In this document: positions 1 through 7,930 of the stretch, piece after piece
Layout: each line of letters begins with the position of its first letter
Numbering within the stretch: position 1 is the stretch's first letter
From: Catenulispora acidiphila DSM 44928
Lineage (GTDB): Bacteria; Actinomycetota; Actinomycetes; Streptomycetales; Catenulisporaceae
Assembly: GCF_000024025.1 (NCBI RefSeq)
Contig: NC_013131.1
Span: 8,722,229 to 8,786,228 of the forward strand
DNA length: 64,000 nt
Reading direction: 5' to 3'
The notes under the pieces: model-generated
Told to the model about the DNA's origin: nothing
The model's input: the letters and a program-made list of their open reading frames with translations, nothing else
Databases searched by the model: none
Position numbers and translations under genes: made by a program

Positions 1-671
1 TCGCCGTCGATGTGGATGCCGTCGCGGCGGTCGCCGGAGATGTGGACGTCGCCGTGGGTGTCACCGGACAGGTGAGTGCCCCCTTGATGGTCTCCGGTGA
101 CGTTGACACTGCGGCCGCCCTGGGTGCCGATCGTGGAGCCGCCGCTCTGGTTTGTGCTGGTGGTTCCGGCCATGGAGGGCGGTTCAGGCTTCTGCTCGGT
201 GTTGTCGATGAGACCGGGGACGACTTCTTGGACGGCGGCGGCGATCTGCGGCAGCTGTGCTTCCGCCTCGCGGTGGTCGAAGCGGCGGTAGTTGAAGTTC
301 AGGAGGTCCTTGATGTCCGGCGGGAGGTCATTGGGGAGGCGGTCGGTCGTGCGCCCGACGAGGACGGGGATCACGTGAGTGCCGGCGTTCAGAGCCGCGA
401 CTATCTCACGCCGGACCCAGTCGTTCTCGTCATCGACGAGACGGTGGCCACGGGCATCCCGTTTGAGCCACTCCGAGCCGATGACAGCGAGCAGGACCCG
501 CGCCTTGCCGGCCTCGCGGATCAGCGCATCACCGAACGGCACTCCGTGTTTGAGCGAGCGGGACGCGTAGAAGACCTTGTCCGCGCCGAAACGGTGCGTC
601 AGATCAGCCTGGATGGCGAAGGCCGCGTCGTGGGCATCGTTGGTGCGGTAGTTGACGAAGATTTCGTGCAT
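1..671 (-). CDS. TIR-domain protein (partial, 3' end outside window)
   Basis: The reading frame is open from an ATG at 671 to the left edge, about 223 codons, with GGAAGGGA as ribosome site. The N-terminal ~150 residues look like a bacterial TIR domain: MHEIFVNYR, then VFYASRSLKHG, VLLAVIGSEWL, a DDENDWVRREI helix and VIPVLVG. TIR domains of this type act as NAD-consuming effectors or signalling modules in immunity; enzymatic activity here is inferred only. After residue ~170 comes a Gly/Ser/Asn-rich stretch and a roughly ten-residue repeat (THLSGD, VHISGD, IHIDG) that could form a beta-solenoid-like tail. It lies 72 bases downstream of the XRE gene on the same strand and may be co-transcribed with it. 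The C-terminal part is missing from the window. Confidence 0.8.
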   Translation of the reverse strand, partial: MHEIFVNYRTNDAHDAAFAIQADLTHRFGADKVFYASRSLKHGVPFGDALIREAGKARVLLAVIGSEWLKRDARGHRLVDDENDWVRREIVAALNAGTHVIPVLVGRTTDRLPNDLPPDIKDLLNFNYRRFDHREAEAQLPQIAAAVQEVVPGLIDNTEQKPEPPSMAGTTSTNQSGGSTIGTQGGRSVNVTGDHQGGTHLSGDTHGDVHISGDRRDGIHIDG

Positions 672-743
672 GGTCGCAGGTCCCTTCCAGAGCGGTGAAA
701 CGGGTAGCGCGACGCCGACAGCCGGGCTGGTTTCGCGGCGCGG

Positions 744-2117
744 CTAGAGCGAGGCGGTCAGGCGCGGGCTGAGGGCGCGGACCGCGGGGTCGGTGCTGTG
801 GCGGTTGAGGGTGCGGGACAGCCGACGGAGGTCGGTACGGATGGTCGCCGAGTCGGCGGCGTCAGCCGCGTCGAGGAGGCTGGCCGTCAGCGCCGTTGCG
901 CGTGGAAGGTCGCCTAGGGCCGCGTGCGCGAGGGCGAGACGCGTTCCGTAGCGAGCACGGTTACGGACGGCGTCCGGCTGCAAGGCAGAAACGGCAGGGT
1001 CCAGAAAATCCGCGGACTGCTCCCACCGGCCGAGGTCGAACAGGCACCAGCCGGTGGTAATCGCCAGCGGGTCGATCATGGTCGTCGAGCCGATGGTGAA
1101 CGCGCGGGTTGTGGCCGTGGCCGCGGTCGGCGAAAGCGAACCGGCTGTCGGGCGTGACGTGGAAGATCGCGATGGCACCGGGACCAGGGAGCCCAACTCA
1201 CGGGCACGGTCGAGAGCACGGAGGCACGCGGTGTAGTCGCCTTGGAGTGCGTGGCCCTGCGCGGCGCGACGTGCAGCCTGCTCACGGATCGTGGGTGACC
1301 AGCGCGAGTGCTCGGCGTCGCGAGCCGCCGCCACGGTCCCCGCACCGTCACCCCGGTACATCGCCACGAGAGCACGCCGGATGCCGGAGTAGGCGACGAG
1401 CGTGGTGTCGCCGGCGGCGTCGGCGAGGCGAGCAGCGAGCTCTGTCCACCACAGCGCGCCTGAGTCGCTTCCCGCTTCTTGAGCCATCCAGCCGGTGAAC
1501 TCCGCGTAGCGGGACGTCAGGCGGAGCAAGCGGTTCCTCGTGGCTGCGGACGCACGGGCGGCGAGGCCGCGCAATGTCTCAGTCTGTGCCACCAGTGTCG
1601 GCAGCACGACGGCGGGACTCGCAGTTTGGCCGAGCGTCCGCATCTGGCCGAAGAGGGTCTCGAAAGCGCGCGTGGCGTGCTCGTCATAGGACGCCGCCGA
1701 GCGCGGGGCGAGGCCGGTGCCGAGACCGACAGCGAGCACGGCGCCAGTGCCGGCCGCGAGGACGTCTCGGCGGGGCACGGCGGCGAACGAGTAGGCGTCG
1801 CCGTCGAAGCCCGAGCTCCAAGGTTGGTGGAGGTCGGGTTTGGCCGGGCTTCCGGACCTGGTAGGGACGTCGGTCTCTGTAGCAGAGCTCCTCGGAGCCG
1901 GCGTCTGGTCGGGCACTAACGCTGCGAGCGCTCCATCTGCCTTTAGGTATGCGTCGCACCGCCGTGCAAAGTCTGGGCGTGCCGGCATGCGGCCCGTCTC
2001 GATCTTGCTGAGATAGCCCTTGCTGTAGCGCAGGTAGGCAGCCATGGTGCCCAACGACAACCCGGCTGCTACGCGGCGGGCCCGCAGCTCGGTGCCAAAG
2101 CGTGACGAATCCCCCAT
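744..2117 (-). CDS. XRE-family helix-turn-helix regulator with C-terminal TPR-like region
   Basis: Residues ~5-60 form a Cro/C1-type helix-turn-helix (FGTELRARRVAAGLS, then YLRYSKGYLSKIETGR). The rest is Ala/Leu-rich and helical, like the tetratricopeptide-type tails of actinomycete XRE regulators. A short Ser/Thr/Pro-rich linker lies near residue 310, and the frame is intact on both sides of it. The ATG at 2117 was chosen because it has a GGGGAG ribosome site and opens directly onto the domain; the upstream extension of the open frame is noise. It is divergent from the E2-like gene and upstream of the TIR gene, so it could control both sides through the shared intergenic region. About 457 residues. 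Confidence 0.8.
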   Translation of the reverse strand: MGDSSRFGTELRARRVAAGLSLGTMAAYLRYSKGYLSKIETGRMPARPDFARRCDAYLKADGALAALVPDQTPAPRSSATETDVPTRSGSPAKPDLHQPWSSGFDGDAYSFAAVPRRDVLAAGTGAVLAVGLGTGLAPRSAASYDEHATRAFETLFGQMRTLGQTASPAVVLPTLVAQTETLRGLAARASAATRNRLLRLTSRYAEFTGWMAQEAGSDSGALWWTELAARLADAAGDTTLVAYSGIRRALVAMYRGDGAGTVAAARDAEHSRWSPTIREQAARRAAQGHALQGDYTACLRALDRARELGSLVPVPSRSSTSRPTAGSLSPTAATATTRAFTIGSTTMIDPLAITTGWCLFDLGRWEQSADFLDPAVSALQPDAVRNRARYGTRLALAHAALGDLPRATALTASLLDAADAADSATIRTDLRRLSRTLNRHSTDPAVRALSPRLTASL

Positions 2118-2136
2118 GTAGCCGCTCCCCTCGATA

Positions 2137-2157
2137 TAAGACCTCTTATTCGTCTTA
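2137..2157. promoter_or_regulatory. Inverted repeat, candidate operator between XRE and E2-like genes
   Basis: TAAGAC and GTCTTA are perfect 6-base arms separated by nine bases, in an AT-rich patch 20-40 bases upstream of the XRE start. This is a sensible place for autoregulation by the XRE protein. No clean -35/-10 pair could be assigned to the E2-like operon. Confidence 0.4.
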
Positions 2158-2268
2158 CCGGCACGGTGCAGACCGGACAAGGGGGACGGATGCTGTTTCC
2201 TGTTTCCTAACGGCGCGCGCCGATCTACCCTGAAAAACGCACAGAAGCGCCAGTGCGAGGGGTAAGCC

Positions 2269-2847
2269 ATGTCAGATGTCGAACGGACCGACCTGAACCG
2301 GCTGCGGGACATCATCCGCAGTGCGCAGCAGCAGGGTGATCAGTACCCGGTGGATCCGAAGGCGCGGATCACGGTCGGGTCCGAGGGTGAGATCTATACC
2401 GGGGTGGTGCCCACGGGGCGCCCTTTGAGCAAGGTGCAGCACGGGACTTTCGCCGCTCGGGTGCGCGGGCGCGAGGTCGAGGACTTGCAGTGGGCCGCCA
2501 AGCACATGCCGCGGAACACGCAGTTCATCGAGCACCGGGACGCGCGGGGGTGGTGTTACAGCTTCCTGTCGCAGATGGGGCGGCCGTACACGATGTTCGC
2601 GTACTTCGACGGGACGAGCTACCAGGTCAAGCTGGTCGAGCCACGGTTGGAGGGTCTGGTCGGCGCGCACGCGGGGCATCTGTATGCCAACGGGCGACTG
2701 TGCCTGAGCCAGGCCGGCGGCTCGGGGCAGCCGACGCTGGAGGAGGCGTACTCGAAGTCGGTGCTGTGGGCCACGGGCATGGATGTGGTGTTGGCGGGGT
2801 ATCCGTTCCCCTTCTCGACGAACAACGAGTTCGAGTACGGACTCTGA
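2269..2847 (+). CDS. Prokaryotic E2-like (ubiquitin-conjugating-type) protein
   Basis: The 192-residue protein carries the core pattern of a UBC fold: a strand/loop region followed by GHLYANGRLCL at residues 136-146. This aligns with the eukaryotic E2 signature (HPN...Y-A-D-G-x-I-C-L) and places Cys145 as the candidate thioester cysteine; the HPN Asn position is His137. The tail (SVLWATGMDVVLAGYPFPF, then NNEF) resembles the Trp- and Pro-containing end seen in bacterial E2-like proteins. It starts with a GAGGGG ribosome site and is the first gene of an operon with a JAB-E1 fusion 52 bases downstream. It would carry an activated protein or peptide from the E1. The E2 assignment is from motif reading, not a profile search. 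Confidence 0.75.
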   Translation: MSDVERTDLNRLRDIIRSAQQQGDQYPVDPKARITVGSEGEIYTGVVPTGRPLSKVQHGTFAARVRGREVEDLQWAAKHMPRNTQFIEHRDARGWCYSFLSQMGRPYTMFAYFDGTSYQVKLVEPRLEGLVGAHAGHLYANGRLCLSQAGGSGQPTLEEAYSKSVLWATGMDVVLAGYPFPFSTNNEFEYGL

Positions 2848-2899
2848 TACCGGTTCCCATCCCGATTCTCGTTCCCAGGCCCACGGTTCGGAGGAGTGC

Positions 2900-5020
2900 A
2901 TGCTGAACCCCGTCCGGGTGGCGGACTTCGTGCTGGACGCGATCGCCGCGCGCATCGGGGCGGTCGAGCCGGAGCAGGGCGGCGCACTGTTGGGGCTGCC
3001 AGGCCTGGACTACATCAGCGAGTTCATCCACGACGCCGACGCCGCAACCACCACCACGCGCTACCAGAACACGGACTGGCTGATCGCGGCGATCGGCGCA
3101 CGAGAGGCCGCCTCAGCGGCGCGGTTCAAGGGGATCGTGCACTCGCACCCGCGCGGAATGCCCGTGCCCTCGTCGCAGGATCAGGCTGAGTACGCGGAGT
3201 CGCTGCGGCTGAATCCGCAGCTGGCGCGGTACTTGGCGCCGATCGTGACGCACGACGTGGACACACCGCTGGCCGGGCATGAGGTGCGGTTGGGACCGGC
3301 GCGGATCTCCTTCTTCGGCGCGGAGCGTGCGGCGGACGGCTTCGCACTGACGCCGGTGCGGCCGGTGGTGGTGCCGCTGATGCGAATGCTGCGGCGTGCC
3401 GGGGTACGGCCGGAGGGCGACCCGGCGGCGATCGAGCTGGAGGGCACCACTCTGCTCGCCACGCAGGCACAGCTGCCGGGATTCGGCGCGGTGACCCTGC
3501 TGCTGGGCGCGGACTTCCCGGCGACGGCACCGATAGTGCTGCCGGAACAGAGCGACGGACCGCTGGCACTCAGGTGGGATCTCGGGCTGCCGACAATCGA
3601 GCGACTCGCCGGCGCGGTCCTGGCACTACGCCGCGGCCGCGCCAGGGAGCGCGAGGGGCGAGATGCGTCGCACCGAGACGACGCGGGCGCCGCGGCGGAA
3701 GTGAATCCGGCGGCTGCTGATGGAGGCGGGCGCGGCGCGGATAAAGATGAGCAGAGCGCGGAAGCATTCGGCGGCGCGGGAGCATTCGGCGGCGCAGAAA
3801 ATGTGAGCGGCACAAAGGGATCGGCTAGCGACGAGGCCGCGCGATCGGCGGGTACTGCTGAAGGTGATCGCGGCGCGGATGAAGATGAGCAGAGCGCGGG
3901 AGCATTCGGCGGCGCGCGATCAGTGGCCGGCGCAGAAAATGTGCGCGGCACAAAGGGATCGGCCAGCGGCGAGATCGCGCGATCGGCGGGTGCTGCTGAA
4001 GGCGGGCGCGGCTCGGATGGTGGGGCGAACGCGGGCGGCGTGGTGGGTTCTGAAGCCGGCGCGGGGGATGCGGGCGGGGCGCCTGGGGGTCGGCGTGATC
4101 CGGGGGCGGTTCTGTTTGCGCGTAGTGAGGGGATTTTGTCGCCGTCGCTGGCTGGGCGGAGTGTGCTGATTGTTGGGGCGGGGTCGGTGGGGTCTTATAT
4201 GGCTGAGGTGCTTGCTCGGAGTGGGGTGGGTGCTTTTGTGATTGTGGATCCTGATGTGGTTGAGGCTGTCAATGTGGGGCGGAGTGGTTTTCGGGTTGCG
4301 GATGTGGGGTTGGGGAAGGCTTGGGCTGCTGGGGAGGTGGTTTTGGCGGTCAATCCGAGGGCTCGGGTGGGGGTTTTCGGTGCTCGGCATGGGGATGTGG
4401 ATCTGGCTGCTTTGGTGGGTGGGGCTGATGTGGTGGTGGTTGCCACTGATGATCCGGAGGCTCAGGCTCGGGTTGGGCATTTTGCTTATTGGGCTGGGCG
4501 GCCGGCGGTTTTTCCTGGGCTTTATCAGGGTGCTCGGGGTGGTGAGGTGATCATTGCTGCCGGCGGGAGTGCTTGCTTCGCGTGTGCCACTGGTGGGGTG
4601 CGGGCTGATTTGCAGGAGACGGGGAGTGGGGAGGTTGCCGCGCGGACCGATTACGGGACCGGGCGGTTGATCGCCGAGCCGGGGTTGCTGGCTGATGTGC
4701 ATCAGGTGGCGGCGGTGGCGGCGAAGGTGACTCTCGGGTTGTTGCACGCGCCTGATGACGACGCCGCGGCGGCCCGCTTCGCGTACGGCATCCTCAAAGC
4801 CGGGACCACGTACGCCGTCTTCGGTCACGAGCCGGACTACTGGATCTTCGCCGACCTGATGCGGTCCGCGCCGGCGCAGTACGCGTATCAGTCGCTGTGG
4901 CTGTCGGTGGCGAGTCGGAGTGACTGCGCGGTGTGCGGCGAGCCCGAGGGACGTACCGATCCGTCCGCTTACCAGGAACCGGATATCGATCTCATCAGAG
5001 CACTGAAAGACTCGCGATGA
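2900..5020 (+). CDS. JAB (JAMM isopeptidase)-E1 (ThiF adenylyltransferase) fusion
   Basis: Three parts are visible in 706 residues. Residues 1-~170 are a JAB/MPN domain with the full JAMM set: Glu25 in PEQGGALLG, and HSHPRGMPVPSSQD supplying His81, His83, Ser91 and Asp94. Residues ~170-250 contain ADFPATAPIVL and a following Trp, reminiscent of an inactive UBC/RWD fold. After a repetitive linker, residues ~415-706 are an E1/ThiF Rossmann domain (LIVGAGSVG near 423-431, then VIVDPDVVEAVNVGR) with two CxxC pairs (Cys559/562 and Cys676/679), a likely zinc site. It should adenylate a carboxyl terminus and pass it to the E2-like protein, with the JAB part processing or removing it. The ATG at 2900 has a GGAGGAG site. 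The next gene overlaps by four bases. Confidence 0.82.
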   Translation: MLNPVRVADFVLDAIAARIGAVEPEQGGALLGLPGLDYISEFIHDADAATTTTRYQNTDWLIAAIGAREAASAARFKGIVHSHPRGMPVPSSQDQAEYAESLRLNPQLARYLAPIVTHDVDTPLAGHEVRLGPARISFFGAERAADGFALTPVRPVVVPLMRMLRRAGVRPEGDPAAIELEGTTLLATQAQLPGFGAVTLLLGADFPATAPIVLPEQSDGPLALRWDLGLPTIERLAGAVLALRRGRAREREGRDASHRDDAGAAAEVNPAAADGGGRGADKDEQSAEAFGGAGAFGGAENVSGTKGSASDEAARSAGTAEGDRGADEDEQSAGAFGGARSVAGAENVRGTKGSASGEIARSAGAAEGGRGSDGGANAGGVVGSEAGAGDAGGAPGGRRDPGAVLFARSEGILSPSLAGRSVLIVGAGSVGSYMAEVLARSGVGAFVIVDPDVVEAVNVGRSGFRVADVGLGKAWAAGEVVLAVNPRARVGVFGARHGDVDLAALVGGADVVVVATDDPEAQARVGHFAYWAGRPAVFPGLYQGARGGEVIIAAGGSACFACATGGVRADLQETGSGEVAARTDYGTGRLIAEPGLLADVHQVAAVAAKVTLGLLHAPDDDAAAARFAYGILKAGTTYAVFGHEPDYWIFADLMRSAPAQYAYQSLWLSVASRSDCAVCGEPEGRTDPSAYQEPDIDLIRALKDSR
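3728..4003 (+). repeat. 138-bp tandem repeat inside the JAB-E1 gene
   Basis: Two tandem copies with a 138-base (46-codon) period encode the linker between the JAB half and the E1 half. Both copies contain GADxDEQSA, AFGGA, AENVxGTKGSAS and ARSAGxAEG. The period is a multiple of three, so gain or loss of a unit keeps the frame. Confidence 0.85.
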
Positions 5021-5775
5021 GCGCGCTGTATCCCGCGCCCTCCCCCGCTGCGACGACTTGGCTCGCAACGCTCCGCACGACCCTCGCTAGCCTTGCCGAT
5101 CAAGTCCGTCACGCGCCGCCGATCGACGTGGAAACCCTTGCCGCGTATCTGGAATCCGAGTCGCCGGAGGCTGCCGAACTCGGTGACGCGGTGCTGGCGA
5201 CGCTGGAGGAGTTCGAGCCCGTTATCAGTGGTCTGACGATGTCGTTCGGGCTCGTGCCGTCGACGATGCTCATCGCGCTCGGGCGGGGCGAGGAGATCGG
5301 GGAGATCGATCCGGTGGTCGCTTCGGCGTTGGGCGAGGTCGGGGAAATCAGGCCTCTGACTTCGTCGGGGACCGTGACCATCGAGAAGGACGGGCGCGCG
5401 ACCACCCTCATCGCCGGGACGACTGTCGCCGCGCCGATCGGGCCGGTGCGCATCTCATGGCCCGATCGCGATGACGTCTGGCTGTGTGCCGTGCCGGCTG
5501 CCGCCAACCCGGTGGCTACTGCGCGAGCGGCCCTCGAACGAATACTTCCTCATGCCGGCGTGGGGCGGGCCCATCTCCGCACCGCCCCCGCAGGCAATCG
5601 CCGAGCCGCCCCCACAAGCACCCCCAGAACCGCCCCAGCGGCCCTCCACGCCGCCCTCCTGTCCATAGACCCCACCGCCGACCCCGACCTCGTCATGGCC
5701 CGCCTGGAGGGCTGGCGCGCGGCCCTGGAGCAACTCCACCGGGGCGCGGTGGCCGTCCACTGGGAGCAAGCCTGA
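5017..5775 (+). CDS. Unknown protein of the E2/JAB-E1 operon
   Basis: The 252-residue protein has no family I recognise. Its ATG overlaps the stop of the JAB-E1 gene (ATGA), so translation is probably coupled. The N-terminal ~130 residues are helical and acidic. A middle stretch (TVTIEKDG, then TTLIAGTTVAAPIGPVRISW) is strand-rich. The C-terminal third has a Pro/Thr/Ala linker and an amphipathic helical end. It does not end in Gly-Gly, so it is not an obvious ubiquitin-like substrate, though a cryptic beta-grasp in the middle cannot be excluded. The last third is unusually C-rich on the coding strand. Its position between the E1 and a membrane protein suggests a substrate, adaptor or effector. 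Confidence 0.75.
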   Translation: MSALYPAPSPAATTWLATLRTTLASLADQVRHAPPIDVETLAAYLESESPEAAELGDAVLATLEEFEPVISGLTMSFGLVPSTMLIALGRGEEIGEIDPVVASALGEVGEIRPLTSSGTVTIEKDGRATTLIAGTTVAAPIGPVRISWPDRDDVWLCAVPAAANPVATARAALERILPHAGVGRAHLRTAPAGNRRAAPTSTPRTAPAALHAALLSIDPTADPDLVMARLEGWRAALEQLHRGAVAVHWEQA

Positions 5776-5776
5776 G

Positions 5777-6433
5777 ATGGCGAACCACGACATCGACAAG
5801 ATCCGCACCGCCATCGCCCGCCAAGAAGGCCGCGTCCCCCGCGCCGTCATCCGCCCCGGACGCAGCCACCGCCCGCATCTGCGGCCCGCTCCGCACACGC
5901 GCGGCGAGTTCGCGCTCGCGCTGCTCTCGATCGTGCTGACGTTCCTGGCGCTGCTGTTCAGCATCACCGCCGGGCAGCTCGCCGCGTTCTGGATCGGGGA
6001 TCACGCACAGAGCGGCGGCAAGGCGTGGCCGGTGTTCCGGGCGTTGGGGTATCAGCCGTGGAAGCTCGGCGGCCTATCAGCAACGCGACGCGAAGCGTCT
6101 CCTCAACGGGCGGTGGTGGGAGACGGGTGGGCGTATCTGTACCACGCGATGGTGGTGGAGTTCCGGCTGCTGCCGTGGATCACGATCGTCGCGGTGCTGA
6201 CCGCCGCCGTGGCGCGGCCCTACCAGGCCGTGCTGGCGGCGTTCGTGGCGGGGATCGTGGAGAACAACTGGTGGCTGCACCTGCCGAGCTATGACTTCCC
6301 GCAGTGGTTCGCGGATCTGGTCGACAAGCAGCGGACGCTCCTGGAGCACCACGATCCCTGGCAGGCTTTCGGGATCCTGCTGGCGTCGGCTCTGGTGGCG
6401 ATGGCTTGGGCGGAGCGCACCCAAGCCACGTAA
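5777..6433 (+). CDS. Membrane protein of the E2/JAB-E1 operon
   Basis: The 218-residue protein starts one base after the preceding stop. A basic cytoplasmic N-terminus (~45 residues) is followed by hydrophobic segments around residues 47-75 (LALLSIVLTFLALLFSI), 128-160 (LPWITIVAVLTAAVA, then VLAAFVAGIV) and near the C-terminus (ILLASALVAMAWA). I recognise no family. As the last gene of an E2/E1/JAB operon it could be a membrane effector or the modified target. The stop is TAA at 6431. Confidence 0.7.
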   Translation: MANHDIDKIRTAIARQEGRVPRAVIRPGRSHRPHLRPAPHTRGEFALALLSIVLTFLALLFSITAGQLAAFWIGDHAQSGGKAWPVFRALGYQPWKLGGLSATRREASPQRAVVGDGWAYLYHAMVVEFRLLPWITIVAVLTAAVARPYQAVLAAFVAGIVENNWWLHLPSYDFPQWFADLVDKQRTLLEHHDPWQAFGILLASALVAMAWAERTQAT

Positions 6434-6556
6434 TCGGCCCTGTGATCGGTCTTGTAGTCGGCCCTGTAATCGGCCGCTCAGTCAGCCGCGGCGTTCCAGC
6501 GGCTCGTATTGCCGGCGCGTCCGGCTGGGTGTCCGGAGCGCGCCGTCACCCGTCCG
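6434..6556. repeat. Degenerate direct repeats and weak hairpin between convergent genes
   Basis: TCGGCCCTGT and variants recur (near 6435, 6459 and 6469) with a TGATCGG/TAATCGG companion. A small inverted repeat (AGCCGC...GCGGCT, about 6483-6504) may help terminate the E2-like operon and the oppositely oriented GH130 gene. Confidence 0.4.
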
Positions 6557-7519
6557 TCAGCCGTACTGGAGCAGGTAGTCCATGACCTCGTCCATCGAGG
6601 CCGTCGCCATGGCGATGCAGGAGTCGGCCGCGCCGTAGTACAGCCGCAGGTCGCCGGTCTCCTCGTCGTGGATCATCCCGGTGGGGAACACCACGTTCGG
6701 CACGTCGCCGTGGGTTTCGTAGTCGGTCGCGGGACCCAGCACCCACTGCGGGGAGCGGCGGATCACCTTGGCCGGGTTCTCGAGGTCGAACAGGACCAGC
6801 CCGGCGCGGTAGAGCGGGCCGGCGGCCATCTCCTTCACGCCGTGGTAGACGCCGAGCCAACCGTGTTCGGTCTCGATCGGCGCCGGGCCCAGGCCCATGC
6901 GGGCCGCGTCCCACCAGGCGCCTTCGCGGGCGGCCATGACGGGCTCGGGGCTGCTCCACTTGCGCAGGTCCTCGGAGCGGGACATCCAGACGTCGGCGCG
7001 GCCGTCGCGGGCCGAGACCGGGCGGTGGTACAGGCAGAACTCGCCGTTGACGCGCCGGGGCAGCAACGATGCGTTCTTGTCTTCCGGGGGCATGACCACG
7101 CCGAGCTTCTCCACCGACTGGAAGTCCTCGGTGGTCGCCAGGGCCACGCACGGGCCGGAGGGTCCGTAAGCGGTGTAGGAGATGACGTACGCCGACAGTT
7201 CGGGCACGAAGGTGATGCGGCAGTCCTCGACGCCCCACATGCTGGTGTGGTCGGCCGGGTCGTCGGCCAGCAGCGGCTTGGGATCCACCCGCCAGCCGTG
7301 CACCCCGTCGGGGGAGCGCGCGACGGTCAGGTGGGACAGGCCGCGGCGGTCCTCGACACGGCACAGGAGCACCGTCTCGCCGTCGTGGCTCGTGGTGGCG
7401 CCAGGGTTGAACACGGTATTGATCTGGTAGGGCCAGTCGTTGGCCGTCAGGATCGGATTGGCTGGGTCCCGGCGGAACAGTTCGCCGTGGGGGCTGGTGG
7501 TGCCGAGCGGGGTCGACAT
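6557..7519 (-). CDS. GH130-family glycosidase/phosphorylase
   Basis: The 320-residue five-bladed-propeller-type protein has GH130 hallmarks: NPILTANDWPY, then VFNPGA, LLCRVEDRRGLSHLTVARS, WGVEDCRITFV, WWDAARMGLGPAPI, and GWLGVYHGV. GH130 enzymes phosphorolyse or hydrolyse beta-mannosides (for example beta-1,2- or beta-1,4-linked mannose). Which of these applies cannot be read from sequence alone. The Asp in VEDCRITF is at the usual general-acid position. A nearby GT4 glycosyltransferase suggests the pair handles the same mannose-type glycan. The ATG at 7519 is preceded by GCGAGG. Confidence 0.85.
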   Translation of the reverse strand: MSTPLGTTSPHGELFRRDPANPILTANDWPYQINTVFNPGATTSHDGETVLLCRVEDRRGLSHLTVARSPDGVHGWRVDPKPLLADDPADHTSMWGVEDCRITFVPELSAYVISYTAYGPSGPCVALATTEDFQSVEKLGVVMPPEDKNASLLPRRVNGEFCLYHRPVSARDGRADVWMSRSEDLRKWSSPEPVMAAREGAWWDAARMGLGPAPIETEHGWLGVYHGVKEMAAGPLYRAGLVLFDLENPAKVIRRSPQWVLGPATDYETHGDVPNVVFPTGMIHDEETGDLRLYYGAADSCIAMATASMDEVMDYLLQYG

Positions 7520-7930
7520 CTTTTGCCTCGCAGGTGGTCTGGTTGCGAACAGGTTTCGATCTTCGCAAACGGCACAGTTCGCCGCTGGAAAGCACCGACT
7601 GTAGCGCCCGTGATCACACCCTGTCTGGACAACACGCTAACGCGGGCGCCGACAGGGACTTTCGATACAGGGGTCTCCCATCGCAGCTCCCGCCCTTTTC
7701 GCCACGACCCGCCACGCACACGGTATTGCGGGCCATGGCGGCGCCAGGGCCGATTGTGTGACGAAGGCCACAGCGCGGCGGTCGTGGGCCGGATCCGGTG
7801 CGGAGCAGCCGCGGGGCGCCTCTATGATTGCTCGGCCGTTGACGGATCACCCGCTGCTCACCTGCTTGCGAGGTCACGGACGGCAGCCACCACGACGCTG
7901 TCCGTCCACGCTTGGAAGAGGTGCGCGCTT
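7520..7930. other. Intergenic region between divergent GH130 and MHYT genes
   Basis: About 410 bases without a supported gene. It is less GC-rich than the flanks near 7530-7660 and should hold the GH130 promoter. No clear operator palindrome was seen. The long plus-strand open frame crossing it is antisense noise from the GH130 gene joined to the MHYT gene. Confidence 0.5.

Noticed and set aside
1070-1210. Frameshift in the XRE gene at its Ser/Thr/Pro-rich segment
   Set aside because: Both flanks are in the same frame and continue a consistent helical protein; the segment is best read as a linker.
6509-7930. Plus-strand extension of the MHYT frame over the GH130 gene
   Set aside because: It overlaps the well-supported GH130 gene on the other strand and lacks a domain; a TTG with a good ribosome site at 7931 starts the real gene.
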